From the NCBI GenBank assembly GCA_044227925.1, contig JBGAVW010000006.1, positions 1 through 64,000 of the forward strand: DNA of 64,000 nucleotides, in the 5' to 3' direction. Source of the DNA: JADJLQ01 sp044227925 (GTDB lineage: Bacteria > Bacteroidota > Bacteroidia > Chitinophagales > Saprospiraceae). Of this stretch, positions 10,401 to 18,873 are shown piece by piece. Numbering within the stretch: the stretch's first letter is position 1; every line of letters starts with the position of its first letter. A model generated the notes under the pieces. It was given only the letters and a program-made list of their open reading frames with translations, searched no databases and was not told the DNA's origin. Both the position numbers and the translations under genes were made by a program.

Positions 10401-10650
10401 TTCCAATTGATACTTCTTTTGTGGTAAAACCGACATAGGAAAATACTAATGTACTGCCTTCGGGTGCATCGATCGCGTATTTGCCATCGATATCCGTTAC
10501 AGTTCCTGTAGAGGTACTTTTTACAACGATGGAAACCCCTGGTAAAGGAGAACCATCTGAACCGGAAGTAACTACTCCGGAAATTTGAGCATGTATGATT
10601 GCAGTGCAGCAAATCATAACACTCAGAATCAAAAGTTTGAGTTTAATCAT
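7486..10650 (-). CDS. SusC/RagA-family TonB-dependent outer-membrane transporter
   Basis: 1054 residues. Signal peptide (about 1-21, cleavage after HAQ-type site), CarboxypepD_reg-like domain (about 22-100), TonB plug with NFMNTLQGKIAGVNISS and a RIRGQSSINGQNNPL segment (about 115-250), then a long beta-barrel ending in RSIGFNLNVKF, a typical barrel-terminal aromatic. It imports nutrients across the outer membrane using TonB energy together with the SusD protein encoded immediately downstream. The upstream region is shared with the divergent T9SS hydrolase gene. Length and order are standard for the family. Substrate unknown. Confidence 0.95.
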   Translation of the reverse strand: MIKLKLLILSVMICCTAIIHAQISGVVTSGSDGSPLPGVSIVVKSTSTGTVTDIDGKYAIDAPEGSTLVFSYVGFTTKEVSIGNQKIIDIILAESAEALDEIVVTALGIRKEAKKLGYATSTISKELVAENKSSNFMNTLQGKIAGVNISSLGTGPGGTSKIRIRGQSSINGQNNPLIVVNGVPIDNTNFGYNPGNAGADNSIGLRGGGTTSDGGDGLSSINPDDIESMTVLKGATAAALYGSRAKDGVIMITTKTRGDSKSKGIGVTFNSNYTNDTPLDFTDYQYEYGQGENGVRPTSANPTSGQWSFGEKFAPGMTQVLFDNVTVPYEPQYDRIRKFFRNGQNFANTITMASNGDKGGFNLSFNNTNNLGIVPNNKFDRKILNLGFAYDFSKSLSISGSANYSKENNTNPPNIANQDNSIPTSLYNLANSMPLDLLEAKKFNAAGNEFIYSRFMNRTNPYFTLSEQFNNIVRDRLYGNISVKYNITDWLSVQGRVGQDYWSRDQEYNNFPTGQASLAAAPAGFVNGSFTQESRRFRETNADILISASREFGDFGLDLTAGGNQMYRRADQNNVFAQDFVVRGLYTVANSRVKDPIYNLSERAVNSVYGSAEVSYKRFLYINGTVRNDWFSTLSPANRSILYPSVSGSFVFSEALGDGVPAWLTFGKLRAAYAEVGSDTDVNPYANNLFYGVNANLFPNPAGAAQPLGGSSGNTLPNANLKPMRATEKEIGLELKLFKNRVGLDFAIYQKVTNDQIVSAQVSDASGFVNTLINSGTSRTNGVEGLINLTPLKVGDFQWDLTINGAFNKTKVLKLLTETPGERITVGTHVFNGELRQVVGQEMGQIYGFGFRKDAQGRQIFGSNGIPLRTVDLISFGSALPKWNGGFNNAFTYKDLSFSFLIDFKLGNMMLSGTNFNATRHGLHKQTLLGRAEGGVIGVGVNEKGEANTVKAGVQPYWEVVRSQQLIEPIIYNGGYWKLRQITAGYDLSKLIPATTFIKGIKLSFVANNVLMLKKWVPNIDPESFGYTSDNLVGMESTGLPTTRSIGFNLNVKF

Positions 10651-10693
10651 ACAATATAAAGTTTAATAATTTTCTACATTTAGGTCTAGAACG

Positions 10694-10721
10694 AAAATAG
10701 TGTATTTTTTTCGACTATTTT
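10694..10721. promoter_or_regulatory. Inverted repeat between susC and the divergent hydrolase
   Basis: AAAATAGT (10694-10701) and ACTATTTT (10714-10721) are exact inverted arms with a 12-base spacer. They lie in the 174-bp divergent region. A 12-bp palindrome TTTTTGCAAAAA follows at 10771-10782. They may be an operator or AT-rich chance symmetry; no biochemical motif is recognised. Confidence 0.25.
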
Positions 10722-10824
10722 GCAGGTAAATGTAACCCATAGAAAGGATATGCCCAACAACCAAGTAGAATTTTTGCAAAAATTTGGCCGGGACTCCCAA
10801 AATATTCGTTGATTAATTGAAGAT

Positions 10825-12024
10825 ATGCTAAGAAAAAGAATGTTGAGAATTATATTGCTAAGTTCAATTGCATTTTTTAACTTATTGGCTCATGCCCAGG
10901 TAAAAACCATTCTTGTAAAACCGTCTTTGACGGATATTAAAATAAAGACTTTCAATGTTGATTCTCACAGAATTTATTTTAAAAGTGAAACCAATCCCAA
11001 AGGTATTTTAGTGTATTTGCCGGCAAGTTTTCATCTAACATCTTCTGCGGAATATTTTTGTCATACCGCCGCCAATGCCGGATATATAGTAATTTCATTG
11101 GCTTATCCGGGAACGGATATTTTATATGATGCCTGTGCTCACAATACCACACTGACCTGTTTTGAAGATATACACAGAGAGATCATAGAAGGCAAAAACT
11201 ACAATCCTTTTTTAGTAATAGACTCTACTGAGAGCATACTGTACCGATTACAAGCTTTAATTGCTTACCTCAAAGGGAATGATATAAACCTAAACTGGCA
11301 GGAATTTCTTGATGAAAGGGGTAATTTAAAATTAGCCAATACAAGCTGGGCAGGGCACAGTGATGCCGCAGGTCATGTTGCCGTGTTAGCCAAGTACAAC
11401 ACAGTAAAACGAATTATACTTTTATCTGGGCCCAAGGATTTTAGTGAACATTTTTATATCCCACCCCTATGGATGAGCACAGGCAATTGGAAAACCGATA
11501 AAAACAATATTTATGCATTTGGTCATGGGCAAGATGAATATGCTATCCAGCAAGAAATATGGGATAGCCTTGGTTTGAAAAAATATGGAAAAACGGTAAA
11601 TATTAATCAGGTGAATTATCCATATAATAACAGTCATCAGCTCATTACAAGTGCAACTGTAGCTGTAGGAGACAGGCACTTTTGCACCATATTGGACAAC
11701 AGAACCATTTTACAAAACGGAATACCACTATTTGAACCGGTATGGAAATACCTTTTGGATGTCCCATTGATCAGCACGGCAGTGACATCAAAAAACAATG
11801 AAAATACAATTAAAATTTACCCCAACCCACTCAAATCAGGCGGAAAACTGAAACTTGAACATAAACCGGATTCAGAATATTTGCTATTAAATATAGCCGG
11901 GGTCAAAGTACAATCGGGAAAATTATTTCAAATGCAAACACATAACTTAACCCCAGGTCTTTATTTTATAAAATTAAAACTGGGCCGAGGTCAATATGCT
12001 ACCCAAAGATTGATAGTGTATTAG
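10825..12024 (+). CDS. Secreted alpha/beta hydrolase with T9SS C-terminal sorting domain
   Basis: 399 residues. Signal peptide (1-24, LLAHAQ). The catalytic part (about 40-315) looks like an alpha/beta hydrolase: an early strand GILVYLPASFH, a nucleophile elbow WAGHSDAAGH with Ser179, and a late His candidate in VGDRHF. The C-terminal about 75 residues (IKIYPNPLKSGG to TQRLIVY) are a type A T9SS sorting domain (Por_Secre_tail), so the protein is exported across the outer membrane and probably surface-anchored or released. The GHSxxAGH elbow resembles the BPSS1187-like esterase group. The substrate is unknown. It is divergent from susC, so a role in feeding that transporter is possible but unproven. 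Its stop overlaps the sucB stop by 4 nt. Confidence 0.8.
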   Translation: MLRKRMLRIILLSSIAFFNLLAHAQVKTILVKPSLTDIKIKTFNVDSHRIYFKSETNPKGILVYLPASFHLTSSAEYFCHTAANAGYIVISLAYPGTDILYDACAHNTTLTCFEDIHREIIEGKNYNPFLVIDSTESILYRLQALIAYLKGNDINLNWQEFLDERGNLKLANTSWAGHSDAAGHVAVLAKYNTVKRIILLSGPKDFSEHFYIPPLWMSTGNWKTDKNNIYAFGHGQDEYAIQQEIWDSLGLKKYGKTVNINQVNYPYNNSHQLITSATVAVGDRHFCTILDNRTILQNGIPLFEPVWKYLLDVPLISTAVTSKNNENTIKIYPNPLKSGGKLKLEHKPDSEYLLLNIAGVKVQSGKLFQMQTHNLTPGLYFIKLKLGRGQYATQRLIVY

Positions 12025-13232
12025 AGATCTAATAATAATGTTGTAGGATCTTCCAATAATTTTTTCACTTTTACTAAAAAGGTCACTGAAGAAGATCCAT
12101 CTATCACCCTGTGATCGTATGACATAGCGAGATACATCATTGGTCTTATTTTAATTTCTCCTGCTACTGCTACCGGTCGTTCAATGATCGCATGCATGCC
12201 AAGAATTGCAGACTGTGGCTCATTTAGAATCGGTGTACTCATCATAGATCCAAAAATGCCACCGTTGGTAATGGTAAAGGTACCGCCGGACATTTCATCC
12301 AGAGTTAGCTTACCGGATCGGGCCTTATCAGCCAGTATTTTGATGGCTTGTTCTATCTCATGAAATTTTAATGATTCTACATTTTTGACAGGAGGCACTA
12401 CCAAGCCAGTAGGTGTGGATATTGCAATAGAGATATCGGCGTAGTCATGATAAATAAAATCTTCGCCGTCAATAAAGGCATTAACTTCAGGCATTTCGAG
12501 AAGAACTTTTGCACAGGCTTTTGCGAATATGGACATAAAACCAAGCTTGATTCCATACTTTGCTACAAACTGATCCTGGTATTTGGCTCTCAGCTCCATG
12601 ATGGCAGACATGTCCACCTCATTAAAGGTAGTGAGCATGGCTGTTTCGTTTTTGGCACTCACAAGTCGCCTGGAAATAGTGCGTCGCATACGAGTCATTT
12701 TTTCACGACGCTCGGTGCGAGAGAAGCCGCCCATAGGAAAGGAACTAACTTTTGGAAGGGGTATAGGCTCGGTTTTGGGGGTAGTCGAAGGCTCTGGTTT
12801 TGCTACCGCATTTTGTGCATCTTCTTTTGTGATTCGACCATCTTTACCAGTACCAGTGATCGTACCCGGATCAGCCTTTTGTTCTCTCATTATTTTAGCA
12901 GCCGATGGTGAGGCTATAGGTGTTGCTTTTGTGACATCAGCGATGGTCTCTTTTGAAGATTCCGTTTTGGGTTCTTCAACCGGGCTGATTTTAATTTCGG
13001 TATCAATTTTGGCTATTACAGCCCCAATGGTAAGGTCAGAACCATCCGGAGCAATTATTTTTAACTGACCAGCTACTTCAGCCGGCAGATCCAGCGTTGC
13101 TTTATCAGATTCAAACTCACATATTGGCTCATCCATTTTTACAACATCGCCATCCTTTTTTAACCATTTGGACAAAGTCACTTCTGTGATGGATTCTCCC
13201 ATAGGAGGTACTTTAATATCTATTACTGCCAT
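12021..13232 (-). CDS. sucB: Dihydrolipoamide succinyltransferase, E2 of 2-oxoglutarate dehydrogenase
   Basis: 403 residues. E2 subunits carry succinyl groups on a lipoyl arm and transfer them to CoA in the TCA cycle. N-terminal lipoyl domain (1-75) with the modified Lys44 in ESDKATLDLPAE, a Pro/Lys-rich linker, the E3-binding domain (about 108-142, SPSAAKIMRE...GKDGRITKEDA), and the catalytic domain (about 175-403) with His374 and Asp378 in SYDHRVIDG. The MGESITEV start and ESDKA lipoyl site favour the succinyl over the acetyl enzyme. The E1 gene (sucA) is not adjacent. A TATCTTTG promoter box ends only 4 bases before the ATG, suggesting a leaderless message. Confidence 0.95.
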   Translation of the reverse strand: MAVIDIKVPPMGESITEVTLSKWLKKDGDVVKMDEPICEFESDKATLDLPAEVAGQLKIIAPDGSDLTIGAVIAKIDTEIKISPVEEPKTESSKETIADVTKATPIASPSAAKIMREQKADPGTITGTGKDGRITKEDAQNAVAKPEPSTTPKTEPIPLPKVSSFPMGGFSRTERREKMTRMRRTISRRLVSAKNETAMLTTFNEVDMSAIMELRAKYQDQFVAKYGIKLGFMSIFAKACAKVLLEMPEVNAFIDGEDFIYHDYADISIAISTPTGLVVPPVKNVESLKFHEIEQAIKILADKARSGKLTLDEMSGGTFTITNGGIFGSMMSTPILNEPQSAILGMHAIIERPVAVAGEIKIRPMMYLAMSYDHRVIDGSSSVTFLVKVKKLLEDPTTLLLDL

Positions 13233-13236
13233 GCGG

Positions 13237-13244
13237 CAAAGATA
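13237..13244 (-). promoter_or_regulatory. -7 box TATCTTTG of sucB, 4 bases from the ATG
   Basis: Exact TAnnTTTG match on the minus strand. Only four bases separate it from the sucB ATG (13230-13232). With transcription normally starting a few bases after this box, the mRNA would begin at or next to the start codon. Confidence 0.65.
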
Positions 13245-13339
13245 CGCGTCAAATAATTGGCGAAAAACTTAGTTTTTATAATTATTCTATTTTAATCCCA
13301 GACCACTGTTTCATTCTGGGGCCTTGACATTGACTTTCT

Positions 13340-13347
13340 TATCTTTG
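13340..13347 (+). promoter_or_regulatory. -7 box TATCTTTG of valS
   Basis: Exact TAnnTTTG match seven bases before the valS ATG at 13355, leaving little or no 5' untranslated leader. Confidence 0.65.
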
Positions 13348-13354
13348 TGCCCAT

Positions 13355-15997
13355 ATGGAAACCAGTACAAGATATCAACCCAATCAGACAGAAGAAAAGT
13401 GGTATAAGCATTGGAAGGATGCAGGTTATTTTTTCTCAAAACCTGATGAAAGAGAACCATTTAGTGTAGTGATCCCTCCGCCAAATGTGACCGGGGTACT
13501 GCATATGGGACATATTTTGAATAACACCATTCAGGATGTGCTGGTACGCAAAGCAAGAATGGAAGGGAAAAATGCCTGTTGGGTGCCCGGGACGGATCAC
13601 GCATCCATAGCCACTGAAGCTAAGGTGGTTAGATGGCTGAGAGACGAGAAAAAAATAAAAAAAGGCGATTTGACCCGGGAGCAGTTTATGGAATATGCAT
13701 GGCAATGGACTGAAAAATACGGTGGCATTATTTTACACCAATTGGAAAAATTAGGTGCAAGCTGTGATTGGTCCAGGACAGCATTTACAATGGATGAAAT
13801 CAGATCCGAGGCAGTATACAAAGTATTCGTAGATCTGTTCCGAAAAGGAAAATTGTACAGAGACTACCGCATGGTAAATTGGGATCCTGAAGCCAAAACG
13901 GTATTGAGCAATGAAGAAGTGATTTATAATGAGGAAAATTCTACTTTGCATTATATAGCTTACGCAATAGAAGGCTTGCCCGGAGAGTCAATTACTATAG
14001 CCACCCAAAGACCTGAAACGATAATGGGAGATACAGGTGTAGCAGTGCATCCCAATGATGAAAGATATACACATCTTAAAGGTAAAAATGCTATAATACC
14101 TCTTGTAAATAGGGTAGTGCCTATTATTTTCGATGAATATGTGGATCCCGATTTTGGTACCGGCGCGTTAAAAATTACACCTGCTCATGATATCAATGAC
14201 TACGAATTGGGTAAAAAATATAAACTCGAAACGATTGATACATTAAATGCTGATGGTACCTTGAATGCCGCTGCCCGATTTTTTATAGGTGTAGATAGAT
14301 TCGAGGCAAGAAAACAAATTGTTTCGAAGCTGAAGGAGATGGGTGTCTGGGTAAAGTCAGAAGATTATAAAACCAATATAGGTAGATCAGAGCGGACCAA
14401 TGCCATAGTGGAGCCGAGGCTTTCATTACAGTGGTATGTAGATATGAAAAAGCTATCCGGACCAGCCCTTACTGCAGTCATGAATGACGACATTGTATTT
14501 ATCCCTGAAAAATATAAAAATGTGTATCGGCACTGGATGGAAAATATTCGGGATTGGTGTATCTCGAGGCAACTTTGGTGGGGACATCAGATTCCAGCCT
14601 GGTATGTAGAAGGAAGCGATACACCATATGTAGCAGAAACTATTGAAGAGGCTTTGATAATTGCCAAAACCGAGACAGGTAATCCGAATATAACAGCTAA
14701 TGATTTGCATCGAGATGAAGATGTACTGGATACCTGGTTTTCTAGTTGGTTATGGCCAATAACCACATTCAATGGCTTCAGGTCCAAAGCGGAATTAAAT
14801 TACTATTATCCTACCTCAGTTTTGGTGACCGGATGGGATATCATTTTTTTATGGGTGGCCAGAATGATTATGAGTGGCTATGAATGGGAGCAAAATTTGC
14901 CATTCAAAACTGTATACTTTACCGGCATGGTACGGGATAAACAGCGTAGGAAAATGTCTAAATCATTGGGAAATAGTCCAGATTGTTTAAAACTAATTGA
15001 AGACTATGGTGCCGATGCCGTTCGCTATGGGATATTGGCTTCTTCTCCGGCAGGAGGCGACCTCTTGTTTGACGAAAAATTATGCGAAGTAGGTAGAAAT
15101 TTCTGCAATAAATTATGGAACGCGAGTAGACTGGTGTCAGGATGGAAATCTAATCCGGAAGAGGAGATCCTTCCAATCCAAAAGCTGGCCATTCGTACAT
15201 TTCAGCAAAAATGGAATAAGTGTAAAACTCAGGTCAACGATGATATCGCAAGCTATAGATTATCTGAAGCACTTACCAGTTTGTATTCTTTTATTTGGGA
15301 TGACTATTGCAGTTGGTACCTGGAAATGGTAAAACCGGAGGCCGGCCGCGAAATGCCACCACTGGTATTGGAAGAAAGTATTGCATTTTTTGAAGAATTA
15401 TTATCCGCTTTGCATCCATTCATGCCGTTTGTGACTGAAGAACTATGGCATCAAATAAAAGAAAGATCAGTGTCTAATGACTGTATGATGTCTGTATACC
15501 CCGGCAAAACAGGTTTTGATGAAAAGATTATCCAGAATGCCATAGAGTATCAGGAACTGATTCGTGCAATCAGGGAGGTGAGAAATAAGAATGGACTGGG
15601 TATGAAAGAGGCATTGGAATTGAAAGTGTTTACATCTGATGATAGTAGTGAATGGATACAGGATGCCAACGCAAGACAATTTATAACTAAGTTTGCTAAT
15701 CTGAGTACTATTGATTATGTGACAGAAGAAATTTCGGGAGGTGCATCTTTTATTTCGGGGACCACTAAGTATTTCCTTCTTTTTGATAAAAAAATAGATA
15801 TCGCAGCTGAGCGTAACAGGCTACAGTCTGAGCTCAAGTATGCACAGGGTTTTGTAGATAGTATAAAGAAAAAACTGGAGAATGAAAAATTTGTGATGAA
15901 TGCCAAGCCGGAAGTGATTGAAAATGAAAATAAAAAATTGGCCGATGGTATGGAACGATTGAATGGTATTGCATCGAGCCTTAAGGCCCTGGAGTAA
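13355..15997 (+). CDS. valS: Valine--tRNA ligase
   Basis: 880 residues, full length for bacterial ValRS. Class I synthetase that charges tRNA-Val in the cytoplasm. The HIGH signature appears as VLHMGH at 48-53 and KMSKS at 533-537 (RRKMSKSLGNS). An editing (CP1) domain lies between them, including the ATQRPETIMGDTGVAVHP motif. The C-terminus has the anticodon-binding domain and a terminal coiled-coil arm (about 815-880). The ATG is preceded by a near-leaderless promoter box. Its last 17 bases overlap the convergent nucleoside phosphorylase gene. Confidence 0.98.
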   Translation: METSTRYQPNQTEEKWYKHWKDAGYFFSKPDEREPFSVVIPPPNVTGVLHMGHILNNTIQDVLVRKARMEGKNACWVPGTDHASIATEAKVVRWLRDEKKIKKGDLTREQFMEYAWQWTEKYGGIILHQLEKLGASCDWSRTAFTMDEIRSEAVYKVFVDLFRKGKLYRDYRMVNWDPEAKTVLSNEEVIYNEENSTLHYIAYAIEGLPGESITIATQRPETIMGDTGVAVHPNDERYTHLKGKNAIIPLVNRVVPIIFDEYVDPDFGTGALKITPAHDINDYELGKKYKLETIDTLNADGTLNAAARFFIGVDRFEARKQIVSKLKEMGVWVKSEDYKTNIGRSERTNAIVEPRLSLQWYVDMKKLSGPALTAVMNDDIVFIPEKYKNVYRHWMENIRDWCISRQLWWGHQIPAWYVEGSDTPYVAETIEEALIIAKTETGNPNITANDLHRDEDVLDTWFSSWLWPITTFNGFRSKAELNYYYPTSVLVTGWDIIFLWVARMIMSGYEWEQNLPFKTVYFTGMVRDKQRRKMSKSLGNSPDCLKLIEDYGADAVRYGILASSPAGGDLLFDEKLCEVGRNFCNKLWNASRLVSGWKSNPEEEILPIQKLAIRTFQQKWNKCKTQVNDDIASYRLSEALTSLYSFIWDDYCSWYLEMVKPEAGREMPPLVLEESIAFFEELLSALHPFMPFVTEELWHQIKERSVSNDCMMSVYPGKTGFDEKIIQNAIEYQELIRAIREVRNKNGLGMKEALELKVFTSDDSSEWIQDANARQFITKFANLSTIDYVTEEISGGASFISGTTKYFLLFDKKIDIAAERNRLQSELKYAQGFVDSIKKKLENEKFVMNAKPEVIENENKKLADGMERLNGIASSLKALE

Positions 15998-16868
15998 AAA
16001 TTGAATTTTTTTTAGCCAATGAATCCAGGGAGATTTGAATTAGTTTTTCAATAATGAGTGTTGGGTTCTTGCTGAATTTATTTTCGATCCTGTTAGCCAG
16101 GATAGCATTTAAACTGATGGCTTTATGCCCCAGGGAGTTTGCCATTGCATAAATGGCAGCGGTCTCCATTTCAAGATTTGTAATTTTCAAACCCTCGTAT
16201 TTCACTTTCTGGAAAACAGGTACATTAAAATTGGTCGATGGCATTCGAAGTGATCGTCCCTGAGGTCCGTAGAAGCCAGGACTGGTGATCGTAATGCCTT
16301 GTCTGAAATGAGGGCTTGAAAACAATTCCAAAAGCGATTTGTCTGCGCGGCCCCAATACGCATTTTCAGGTAATTTGTATTCGACGCTGTTTATTTGATC
16401 AATTATCAATCGTGGTATGGTTTTTATATTTTGTTGATAATACCCCATCAACGCATCCAAACCAATAGCGTATTTACTTATTAACAAACTATCAATCTCA
16501 ATATCAGGTCTGATGGTTCCGGAAGTACCAATCCTTATTATTCTAAGCGATTTTTTTTCTTTTTTTACTAACCTTGTTTTAAAATCAATATTTACCAGGG
16601 CATCTATTTCATTTATCACGATATCTATATTATCGGTACCAATTCCGGTAGAGATTACCATTAATTTTTCAGATCCCAACTCGCCGAGGTGACTTACAAA
16701 TTCCCTGTGAACACGTTTTAAAAGTATCCGATCAAAATAATTGGATACCTGTTTCACCCTGCCTGGGTCACCTACAGTTATGATCGTATCTGGAATTTCA
16801 TCCGGTGCCAGGTCAAGATGATAAATTCGACCTTTTCGGGTTAGGATTAATTCAGTTTCAGAAATCAT
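15981..16868 (-). CDS. Nucleoside phosphorylase (uridine phosphorylase-like)
   Basis: 295 residues of the PNP/UDP phosphorylase family, which split nucleosides with phosphate to a base and ribose-1-phosphate. Visible motifs are the phosphate-binding ITVGDPGRV near residue 30, STGIGTDN near 92, RIGTSGTIRPD near 130, and the ribose-binding NLEMETAAIYAMAN near 225. These match uridine phosphorylase better than hexameric purine enzymes, but the length and the inserted KKEKKSLR stretch differ from the roughly 250-residue E. coli protein, so base specificity is left open. Tail-to-tail overlap of 17 nt with valS. Confidence 0.88.
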   Translation of the reverse strand: MISETELILTRKGRIYHLDLAPDEIPDTIITVGDPGRVKQVSNYFDRILLKRVHREFVSHLGELGSEKLMVISTGIGTDNIDIVINEIDALVNIDFKTRLVKKEKKSLRIIRIGTSGTIRPDIEIDSLLISKYAIGLDALMGYYQQNIKTIPRLIIDQINSVEYKLPENAYWGRADKSLLELFSSPHFRQGITITSPGFYGPQGRSLRMPSTNFNVPVFQKVKYEGLKITNLEMETAAIYAMANSLGHKAISLNAILANRIENKFSKNPTLIIEKLIQISLDSLAKKNSIFTPGP

Positions 16869-16879
16869 GTTTTTTTGAT

Positions 16880-16887
16880 CAAAACTA
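16880..16887 (-). promoter_or_regulatory. -7 box TAGTTTTG of the nucleoside phosphorylase gene
   Basis: Exact TAnnTTTG match on the minus strand, 11 bases upstream of the ATG at 16868, in the 55-bp divergent gap. Confidence 0.5.
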
Positions 16888-16923
16888 AATCTATATTTTT
16901 ATAGAGATTATACTTTTTTTAAA

Positions 16924-18210
16924 ATGACTGTAGCCTGGTCTATCCCTAAGAAATTCTTTTTTAGTTTCGTGTTCATTTATTTGCTTTTTTATATTGCTCC
17001 CTGGACCTGGCTTGATTTTATACCTTACGTGCCTGAAGTTACCGGACTGTATCATAAAGTGAAAGACTGGATGGTGCAAATAGCAAATAAGCATGTCTTC
17101 CATGTCAGGGAAGTTTTGGTGCCTTTGAATGGTAGCGGCGATACATCGTGGGCCTGGACTGATCTATGGATGATGCTGAGTTTGAGTTTGATTGGTGCCA
17201 GTATTTGGGTATTAGTTGAAAAAGGTAAAACCAAATATGACAAGCTGGATTTTGGGTTGACCTTATTTGTTCGATATTATGTTGCTATCGTAGCTTTGGG
17301 TTATGGATTGATCAAGGTTTTTCCCCTGCAAATGTCCTTTCCAGCTGAAAGTTCGTTGGCAACTCCGTTAGGTGATTTATTACCTATGCGTTTTTCATGG
17401 TTTTTTATTGGCTATTCAGATTCATATCAAATTTTTTCTGGGTTGATGGAGACCTTAACAGGATTGCTTTTATTATGGAGGACTACTGCTACGTTGGGAG
17501 CATTGATGGCAACAGGGGTATTTGCTAATGTAGTCATGCTTAATTTATCCTACGATATTCCTGTGAAGTTGTATTCCATCCACTTATTTATTATGTCGGT
17601 TTATTTGGTAATGCAGGAAAGGGTACGGCTGATACATTTCTTTTTTAAAAATAGTATTGCCGAGCCATCCAGGATATATGAATTTGATTATTCTGATAAA
17701 AAATGGAAATATACCCGATGGATTTTGAAAGGATTAATCATCGTATCTTCAGTGATTTTACCGGTCAGGGATAACTATAATAATCTCAAATCCAGAAACC
17801 AAGCCGCCTCCCAAACCATCATCCCTAATGGACATTATGAGCTTACTGATTACATTCGAAATGGTGTTCCTGTGCCATTCCAGTTTACAGATACCGTAAT
17901 TTGGAGAGACATTATTATTGATGGAAAAAGAGGCAGTGTAAATTCTACGGACACGGTTTTTGCACAACGATATCATCGTGGATATTTTTCATTCACTGTA
18001 GATAGTATGGAGAATATGTTCAGGATGAAAAAAACTCAGACGGACAGTATATATTTTGGTATTTTTAAATTTCAACTACCAGATTCCAATTCTTTGGAGT
18101 TAGAAGGATTGTATAAATCAGATACAGTAAAAATGAAACTAACCCGAATGCCCAGGCATTTTCAACTAAAAGAAAAACAATTTCATTGGCTGAGTGAGTA
18201 TAATCGCTAA
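16924..18210 (+). CDS. DoxX-like multi-pass membrane protein
   Basis: 428 residues. The first about 245 residues hold several hydrophobic helices (about 10-30, 80-98, 112-130, 160-185, 190-240) in the arrangement of DoxX/DoxD-like membrane proteins, with charged turns such as GKTKYDKLDFG. The C-terminal about 150 residues, after one more helix (about 272-288), are soluble and unrecognised. They contain the segment PNGHYELTDYIRNGVPVPF and are probably periplasmic. DoxX proteins are linked loosely to redox or oxidative stress functions; no specific reaction can be assigned. It is the first gene of a compact operon with the VanX-type peptidase (18 bp) and the ArsC-like protein (6 bp). Confidence 0.6.
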   Translation: MTVAWSIPKKFFFSFVFIYLLFYIAPWTWLDFIPYVPEVTGLYHKVKDWMVQIANKHVFHVREVLVPLNGSGDTSWAWTDLWMMLSLSLIGASIWVLVEKGKTKYDKLDFGLTLFVRYYVAIVALGYGLIKVFPLQMSFPAESSLATPLGDLLPMRFSWFFIGYSDSYQIFSGLMETLTGLLLLWRTTATLGALMATGVFANVVMLNLSYDIPVKLYSIHLFIMSVYLVMQERVRLIHFFFKNSIAEPSRIYEFDYSDKKWKYTRWILKGLIIVSSVILPVRDNYNNLKSRNQAASQTIIPNGHYELTDYIRNGVPVPFQFTDTVIWRDIIIDGKRGSVNSTDTVFAQRYHRGYFSFTVDSMENMFRMKKTQTDSIYFGIFKFQLPDSNSLELEGLYKSDTVKMKLTRMPRHFQLKEKQFHWLSEYNR

Positions 18211-18228
18211 AACATTAAAATTTTTTGT

Positions 18229-18867
18229 ATGAAATTTATAGTTTTAATTTCCATTTTACTATTTTTTGCCTGTGCTCCCAAACCACCACATGAAGCAGGC
18301 CATTTTAAACCATCGGACTTAGTGGAACTTAAAAAATTGAGTCCAGATATAAAACTGGATATCCGGTATGCTACTAATGCAAATTTGGCAGGCAGGCCAG
18401 TGTATAAGGAAGCGAGGGCTTTTTTGCAAAGACCAGCTGCCGAAGCGTTGCTGAAGGTGGATAAAGACTTGCATAAGCAGGGCTATGGCTTGCTTATTTT
18501 TGACGGATACAGGCCATGGAGTGTCACCAAATTATTTTGGGATATTACACCAGCTGAAAATAAAAATTTCGTTGCAGACCCCAAAAAAGGCAGCAAGCAT
18601 AATCGTGGCTGCGCAGTAGACCTCAGTATGTATGACCTGAGTACAGGCCAAGAAATAGAAATGCCAGGTGTGTATGATGAAATGTCGGAGCGCTCCTTGC
18701 CCGATTACAAAGGAGGTACCGAAAAACAAAGAGAAATGCGTGATTTACTCAGGGCTAGTATGGAGGCACATGGATTTACTGTATACGAATACGAATGGTG
18801 GCATTTCGATTATAAGGATTGGCCATCATACAGGATTGGAAACATTCCTTTTGATAAAATAAAATAG
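18229..18867 (+). CDS. D-alanyl-D-alanine dipeptidase (VanX/DdpX type), lipoprotein
   Basis: 212 residues, peptidase family M15D. It splits D-Ala-D-Ala, recycling peptidoglycan dipeptide. Zinc ligands match VanX: His124 and Asp131 in SKHNRGCAVDLS, and His192 with catalytic base Glu189 in EYEWWH. Arg95 in DGYRP corresponds to the transition-state Arg of VanX. The signal peptide ends in a lipobox (FFAC, Cys15), so the enzyme is lipid-anchored in the envelope, unlike cytoplasmic VanX of resistance operons. No vanH, vanA, vanR or vanS is near. A housekeeping wall-turnover role is therefore more likely than glycopeptide resistance. Confidence 0.92.
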   Translation: MKFIVLISILLFFACAPKPPHEAGHFKPSDLVELKKLSPDIKLDIRYATNANLAGRPVYKEARAFLQRPAAEALLKVDKDLHKQGYGLLIFDGYRPWSVTKLFWDITPAENKNFVADPKKGSKHNRGCAVDLSMYDLSTGQEIEMPGVYDEMSERSLPDYKGGTEKQREMRDLLRASMEAHGFTVYEYEWWHFDYKDWPSYRIGNIPFDKIK

Positions 18868-18873
18868 ATACAG

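Noticed and set aside
18229..18867. Glycopeptide resistance determinant (VanX)
   Set aside because: Only the dipeptidase is present, as a lipoprotein, without vanH, vanA or a regulator; a wall-recycling role fits better.
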